64,000 nucleotides of DNA, taken from positions 388,458 to 452,457 of the forward strand of contig JAJVDF010000362.1 in the NCBI GenBank assembly GCA_022410635.1, given 5' to 3'. Positions 58,323 through 64,000 of this stretch are shown here, in pieces. The position numbers were made by a program, and so were the translations under genes. Within the stretch, counting starts at the first letter, position 1; the number at the start of each line of letters is the position of its first letter. A model generated the notes under the pieces. That model was given only the letters and a program-made list of their open reading frames with translations. It did not search any database and was not told where the DNA came from. The stretch comes from Tretioscincus oriximinensis. Its lineage: Eukaryota; Chordata; Lepidosauria; Squamata; Gymnophthalmidae.

Positions 58323-60224
58323 AATGTTGAACATTTGATAGAACATAAGCATGCTGTGTACTAATATAATTTGCTTCAGAACATAGATCATCAAGCAATA
58401 AGCATATATCATCATACTAAACTATAATTTTGACTGTGTGCAGTAAAGGATTTCTTTGGTCCTATGAATTTAAACTGTTACACATAATCCTCTGACTTCA
58501 CATGAAGAAAATTGTGAAATTAAACTTCAGCTGAAGCCCTTTAGACTAGTCATCTAGCTGAAATATTGGACTTAAAGTGGTATTCAGCAAAGAAGTATTG
58601 CTTCTCTGAAATTTCCTTAATTTGTTCTTCAGTGAATAATTACTCAATACGTTATGAAGCCATGAAATTTATAAAAAACCCTTTGTTTTTAACAAATTCA
58701 CACATGAATTACATTTACACAAATGATAATGATGAATTCTGATATTATCTATATGCTTGCAATTATTCTGCTTTTTTATTCTTTAAAATACCTCATATTC
58801 CTTGGGTTAGTTTAGTGTTTTTCATCGAAATGGATCCAATGGGGGGCTCTGAGAACAGGAAAATTCATCTTTATTTCCCAAGCTTACAGAAACCCATTCC
58901 AAATGCCATTCAAACAACCTTGTTTGGTGATAGGTAAATTATTCTAGCTGGGTACAGCACCAGATGTGCCAGGTAAGTGTGAAAATGACCCGAGGCAGTA
59001 CAAATTAATTATCATGTATAGAGTGTGCAACATATTTTGTAACAGAATGTGGGCAAGTGGAGTCTTACCAAGAGATAGAACAAATTCTAATGTCATGAGT
59101 GTATTGATGCACTACATAGATCATAACGAAATACATTTTTATTATTATTGAGGATAAAATAAGTTACCATCATGGCTTCTATGATGCTTATAAAACTCCA
59201 CATTCCTACAAACACACACACGCTTACCCTCCACTCCTCCTTGCTGTTCTGCAATGGAAAATACATTAAAATGTTCCCAACAGAGGCTTGCTTAAGCTTG
59301 ATAGAGGGACATTTTCTACAAGTAATATCAGCAATATCTTACCAAGCTCTTAAAAATAATTTTACTAAATAGAATAAAAGGAATTACAAACTTTAGCTTG
59401 TTCTTAAACATCCAGCTTTCTCCCAACCACCTTTTATATCTTGTACCTAATTTCCACTGGGATGTCACAATATGACATGAATCTCTGGAAGACTCATTGC
59501 TTCCCCAAACAGTCTACTGAGAGCTTTATGTCTCTTTCCACTGTTCTTAGCCCAGGAAGAGCCATTCATTATCCTTTGCAGAAACAAAAAGTAGTTACTG
59601 CACTACTAAGACAAGTTGCCTATGGCTTATTTAAGTCTATATTTAATCATTACTTCCATTATAAAATAATGAGTGCTCTTTAAAATACATATTCTTAATT
59701 GTGAGAGGAAAGGAATTCTGGGCTAACTACTTCTGGAAACCATAGGGGGGGAAACAGTTAACATGTAATTGCTTCTTCTTAACTTGAAAAAAATAATAAT
59801 TTAGAACAGTGAAATAAATGCAAGTCAACCTGGATTTCTCAAGGTAGACCTTACCATTAGTGCAAATAACAAAAAAATAATAATTGTATTATTTAGTGTT
59901 TATTTTTTCATTCCTGAAATCCAATCATATAGAAATATCCTTCTATAATCCTTAAGTCCTGTCTTTGTTCCTAAAATTGTTCTTCTGTTTTTATTTAAAA
60001 CAATTCTATGCAGATTCATATAAAAGAATCTTGAAGCACTTTACAAACTGCAGTATTTTCAAATTGTATGCAATTAGTAGCCTACAAATTCAATTGCCAG
60101 GAGTATACAATAGAAGCACTGATACTGTTGAGAGTTAATACAAACGTTGAGAAATACCATTGTGATGCATCTTGGTGACACCAGAAGAAAGGCTAAAGAA
60201 TTAAAACTTGGTCTAAAAGAATAT
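58323..60224. other. No gene recognised
   Basis: AT-rich DNA with small frames (58966-59151, 59172-59372, 59441-59683) that lack domains. A scrap of the AGCACTTTACAAACTGCAG repeat core lies near 60036. Confidence 0.4.
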
Positions 60225-60480
60225 AAAATCAGCAATCAACGCTGATTGATTGGCAAGAAAAATACTGGATCTGAATATCAGATACGTTGGCACATGACAA
60301 AAACACGTGAGTCACAGGAAAATACAGTTCAAAACCCTGAAAGGCAAAAGGAGAAAGGGATAGCAGAGGATGTATAGATGGATCATGGAAACAAGAAACA
60401 TAAGCTTGGGAAAATTCCGGGAGACAGTAGAGGACAAAATAGTTTAGTATGCTGTGATACGTGAAATCACAAAATATTAT
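60225..60480 (+). mobile_element. Bov-B (RTE) LINE 3' end, plus strand
   Basis: TACGTTGGCACATGACAAAA, GGCAAAAGGAGAAAGGGATA, TGGATCATGGAAACAAGAAA, CCGGGAGACAGTAGAGGACA and GTATGCTGTGATACGTGAAA follow the Bov-B C-terminal and tail order. Frame is broken. Confidence 0.75.
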
Positions 60481-60547
60481 GCATTACGTAGGCTGCATAA
60501 AAATATTATCTTTATATAAATAGTCTTTAAAAAAAAAAAAGTAGTCC

Positions 60548-60637
60548 CGGGAATATTTTATTCCAGAATATTAGAATATTCATTTTTTAAATTCTGCAAT
60601 ACTCAGATATAGCAGAATAAGTTGTCCGGATTCAGCC
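60548..60637 (+). repeat. Terminal module of an unnamed DNA element
   Basis: TTTTATTCCAGAATATTAGA, then CAGATATAGCAGAATAAGTT and GTCCGGATTCAGCC. The order matches 61825-61884 and, inverted, 43269-43345, with an AT-rich insertion here. Confidence 0.45.
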
Positions 60638-61824
60638 TCAATGAAACAATAAAAATTTATCAGCAGCATACTATTTTAAAATCTGGCCTCACATTTATCT
60701 TTAAATACCACTGTGTATCACTTCATTGTTTTCAACCAAACTTCAACCAAACCTGATGCGTTAAGGGGTCAATCATCATATCTAAACATAACCCTTCTGA
60801 CCTAACCTGTATGTGCTGATACATATTTGCTCCTCCTTAGCTCCTCAGCAGACTTAAAAAATGACACATTTAGTGATTACCATCACATCATTGGCTTCAG
60901 TCTGAAACAAAAATCCCACAACAGAGCAAATGAGCTTACTTTGGATGAAAAATTCTTAAAAGTTACTCAGGCAGAAAGTAGCAGTCACTGGAAACAGTGG
61001 AAAATAAACTATTTAATGGGACAAAAGTTTGCTGGAAGATGGGAGATTGTAGCAGTATTCTTATATATAAAAAGCAGGGACCAAATAAGCTGCCTGTAGC
61101 CTTTTTTTGTAGAAATTCCCTCCTGCTGTACTAATGAGGTGACGAGTGACCTACCAGCTTAAGTTCTAACTCTGTACTTTGTAATTGTGGCACATTGAAT
61201 TACTAGCTGTTGCCGTGCTCTGTATTTCTGAGTAGATTCAGTCCTGAAATACAGATCAGATGTGGTTATATCCTCCCAAAGAAGCTGCAAGAAATTTCTG
61301 TTTGCTTTCTAATCCTCCACATCACAGAAGACCTTGTGTTCTAGCAGCAGGATTTACTAATGGATCATTGTTGGACGTGTAATGGAAAGTGCCTGTATAA
61401 TTGTGTCAAACCTTGATAGGTATAAATAGACCTAAATAGTTCTCCTTTAGACATTTTTTTTCTTTCCAACAATACTTTATTCATGCACAAATGATAAAAA
61501 AGACACCTCTGATGGAGGTGAGAGAATAGAGATGACTTGCAGCATGGAGCTGGAGTTCAAAAGAGAAGATTCTCATGACAGTCTGCCTGTTCCTGCTCAC
61601 AGGAACTCTGGGATGAGAATATGAGCTCAACATTCAATTGTCACTATGAACCTTTTGAAATGTGCTGCTTTTTCTTTCCTTTCTTTTTTTGCTACATGTG
61701 AATACAGATTTAGAAGAAATCTGCACAGTTAAAATTATAACTGTGTAGCAAGCTTCTCTCGTCTGTCAAATGGTGGCTTGAGTTTCTTTTGCCACTCTTT
61801 GACAAATGAGAAAATCTTCTAGTA
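60638..61824. other. No gene recognised
   Basis: AT-rich. The 90-codon frame 60827-61099 has no domain. Confidence 0.4.
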
Positions 61825-61884
61825 TGCTTTATTCCAGAACATCCAAATATAGCTGAATAGATAAATGACATGTGGATACAGCTA
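61825..61884 (+). repeat. Terminal module of an unnamed DNA element
   Basis: GCTTTATTCCAGAACATCCA, then ATATAGCTGAATAGATAAAT and GACATGTGGATACAGCT. This is the most compact of three copies and best shows the order. Confidence 0.45.
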
Positions 61885-62289
61885 CTATTATTTTTAAGTC
61901 GTGTAGTTGTTCCTGACAGTTTGTGATCCATGGTTCCCAAAGTTTGCCGAACTTGTGTTTGTAACTTCCATGACAATACCTGTCCAACTCATTGTATATT
62001 GTCCCCAGTTGAGACTCAATCTGGCCTTAGACTAGAAAGTTGGAATCTTATCTTGACCCGATCCCCATGCCTGATATACTGTGCTTTGAAGGCAATTTTA
62101 CCTACTGTCCACCCCATGGAAACATCCATATCTAGTGTTCTGTGCGTTCCAAAGGTCTTTCTTGCACAGTACATACCCTCCACATATATCTGATTTAGCA
62201 GAATGCATTTTGTAAAGTCGAAAAGAAAAAGTATCTCAGAGCTTTAGTATGCAAACTGTAAAACTTTCATTGGCTCTTCTCTACTACAG
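61885..62289. other. No gene recognised
   Basis: The 87-codon frame 61930-62193 has no recognisable domain. Nothing else seen. Confidence 0.4.
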
Positions 62290-62370
62290 ATTGCCTGGGA
62301 ATTGTATGGCTTACAAAGAATGCTGGGGCTTGTAGTCAGGCAAGTGCAGACATGATTTGTGGAGTTTGTG
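62290..62370 (-). mobile_element. Fragment of the 15509/47000 DNA-element family
   Basis: GCTGGGGCTTGTAGTCAGGC followed by AAGTGCAGA, the inverse of the interior core at 15640-15670 and close to 47010-47040. Confidence 0.4.
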
Positions 62371-62495
62371 GCGTCAGGAGAATTGTCAAGATGTGTCAAA
62401 GACAGAGGGGTAACTTTGAGGAAGATTGAAGATAAATGAGGACATACTTGTGAATCTGTTGACTCGCTTTTTTTTTTAAAGCAATTTAAAAGTTG

Positions 62496-62670
62496 CAGTG
62501 GTGAAGCAGCCTAATTATCTCCCAACACAATTCTGTACTCTTAAATGAAGCCAGCTGAGTGATCTTGGGCTAGTCGCAGTATTTGGGGGCTCTTAGATCT
62601 ACCTGCTTCACAATATTTTGCTGTGACAAGAGGAACAGAAGGTTATGTAAGTTCTTTTTCCTACTCCCTT
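62496..62670 (+). mobile_element. tRNA-type SINE, plus strand, degraded
   Basis: GAAGCCAGCTGAGTGATCTT, GGGCTAGTCGCAG, CTACCTGCTTCACAATATTT, then AGAGGAACAGAAGGTTATGT: body and start of the CTT-type tail. The head region is weak. Confidence 0.65.
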
Positions 62671-64000
62671 TTATTCCATTCTTTTTCAGCATGAGGCCCT
62701 TTGCCAATGGGTCCCATCTTCTCATTATGTGGTCAAACATTTGAGCTTCCATTTCAGGATTTGACTTTCCAATTAGCAGTCATGATTGATTTCCTTGAGG
62801 TCAACACTGCACTTGTATTTCATTTGAATATAGGAGGAGGATTAGAAATGGCTTAAAAGCTTGTGGGTGCACATGTTAAGAAACATTGGGTAATTTAATC
62901 TATTTAAACAAAAACAAGTACTTGTCCTCAGGAATCCAGAATTAAAAATTCCTGGGAAGTATTACCATGTCTGATCGCGTGGGAGTATCTTGGAAGTATT
63001 GAGGTATGTGGTAACCCAAGATTAGTGGCACTATGGGGTTGCTGGCATCTCAAAATAGTTCTTTAATTACTTTCTTAGGGAGGTTATTTGCATGTGATTG
63101 CCTGAATTATGATGTTAATATATAATCATTTTTCACAACACAAAATCATGTCCTTGGTTTTTTTTTTGTTCCTTTTGCCATGTGGACATCTCTAAAGCCA
63201 GGCTTTTGAGCCTATTTTAGCTGCTTTGTTTATTTTCCAAGTAGCAAATGGAAGACAATCAGATTAACTTAACACCCACTTAACTACCATAAGGAGTCTC
63301 ATCTTACAAAAACTAGGTTTAAGTAGGATTGCCATTTTTTAAGGGACAAAAACTGCTGCTTTAATAGAAGTGGTCAAACAAGGAAATTTCAGTAGATGTT
63401 ACAAGCTATATAAGCTGCACCTGCACAAAATGCCTATTTTACATAACAAAGCGATTTCTCTGTCCTGTTTTTATTTATCACAACCCCAGGTGTAGAGTAA
63501 AAGCTTACGTTTAAATCAATATCTGTCCATGTTTGTGAGTGAACAGCTGATTTACTTCAGGGGGCAAACTAGCCAACAAATTCCATTTTGACATTTGTCC
63601 ATTTTCACATTGTACCTTTAAAGTGACCTTTTGAGTTTGCTGAGAAAATTAGAGTAATAAGGAATCAAGGCCATAAAAATCAGGATAGTTTACACTGGTC
63701 AGCTAGATTCAGCTGAAGGGAGGGAAAATGCAGATAAGAGCTTAATTGCGTACACCAGTGATGGAAACTTTGGCCTAGCAACACTTCAAAAGTATTCCTT
63801 GTTCCTTCAAAGTAAATTCACTGATTGGAGAAGAACATCATTCAATAGGGATTTGGAGGGATAGCCATTGAAAGTTAACCTGATGTTTACCACTTTGTTA
63901 ATCAGTTATACTATGTATGATATTATTTGCTGCAGAATCAAAATGGGCTGTTTGTCTTTAGAGAACTTGAAGGACTGAACCTTGAAGGACTGAACCTAAG
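62671..64000. other. No gene recognised; possible conserved non-coding DNA
   Basis: AT-rich to the window end. About 63480-63680 has no repeat signature and includes CATTGTACCTTTAAAGTGAC. The last 30 bases hold a short direct repeat of TTGAAGGACTGAACC (about 63967-63981 and 63982-63996). Confidence 0.4.

Noticed and set aside
1..64000. CRISPR arrays, operons, bacterial promoters or insertion sequences
   Set aside because: The sequence is vertebrate nuclear DNA; direct repeats found are microsatellites or transposon parts.

Overview
This window is non-coding nuclear DNA of a vertebrate, most likely a squamate reptile (lizard or snake). It is AT-rich. Degenerate Bov-B (RTE), CR1 and L1 LINEs occur together with tRNA-headed SINEs and many short non-autonomous DNA transposons. 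Bov-B beside CR1 with both typical tail types points to Squamata rather than birds, turtles or mammals; the species cannot be read from the window. I found no host protein-coding gene, no convincing exon and no cellular tRNA or rRNA gene. The long open frames fall in simple repeats, in transposon sequence, or read through AT-rich sequence without recognisable domains. The window is therefore intergenic or intronic.

Layout. 1-6.1 kb: CT-rich repeat, LINE/SINE tails, a (TATG)n microsatellite, a short telomere-like array and a long pyrimidine tract. 6.2-7.1 kb and 12.3-13.2 kb: two inverted copies of a ~0.9 kb hairpin-rich Harbinger-like element. 8.3-8.9 kb: a GC-rich hAT element with a perfect 8-bp target duplication, beside a CR1 tail. 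11.8-12.2 and 15.5-15.8 kb: non-autonomous DNA elements that recur near 47.0 and 62.3 kb. 19.3-20.0 kb: a palindromic hAT MITE and a small Harbinger-like element. 23-24.1 kb: a CR1 relic and a SINE. 24.57-25.15 kb: a 5'-truncated L1 with a 13-bp target duplication. 25.4-26.45 kb: an isolated GC-rich block with a TATA-like motif and a poly(A) signal. 29.8-30.4 and 37.6-38.0 kb: two longer relatives of the 19.3 kb hAT MITE, both with perfect 8-bp duplications. 33.7-36.5 kb: a complete SINE, two tandem CR1 relics and a candidate solo LTR. 39-41.3 kb: SINEs, an L1 3' end and a palindromic mariner-like MITE. 43.5 kb: a compound microsatellite with a 10-N gap. 50.4-52.6 kb: Bov-B relics. 56.1-58.3 kb: a SINE followed by an L1 ORF2 relic. 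58.3-64 kb: mostly unannotated sequence with a Bov-B 3' end, SINE fragments and a dispersed terminal module.

No genes work together here; the story is transposon history. The clearest results are four hAT insertions with intact 8-bp duplications (three from one family), two Harbinger-like copies with nested hairpins, and SINEs that combine different heads with different 3' tails. Nothing looks like a new gene system. Family names come from motif recognition, without a database search.
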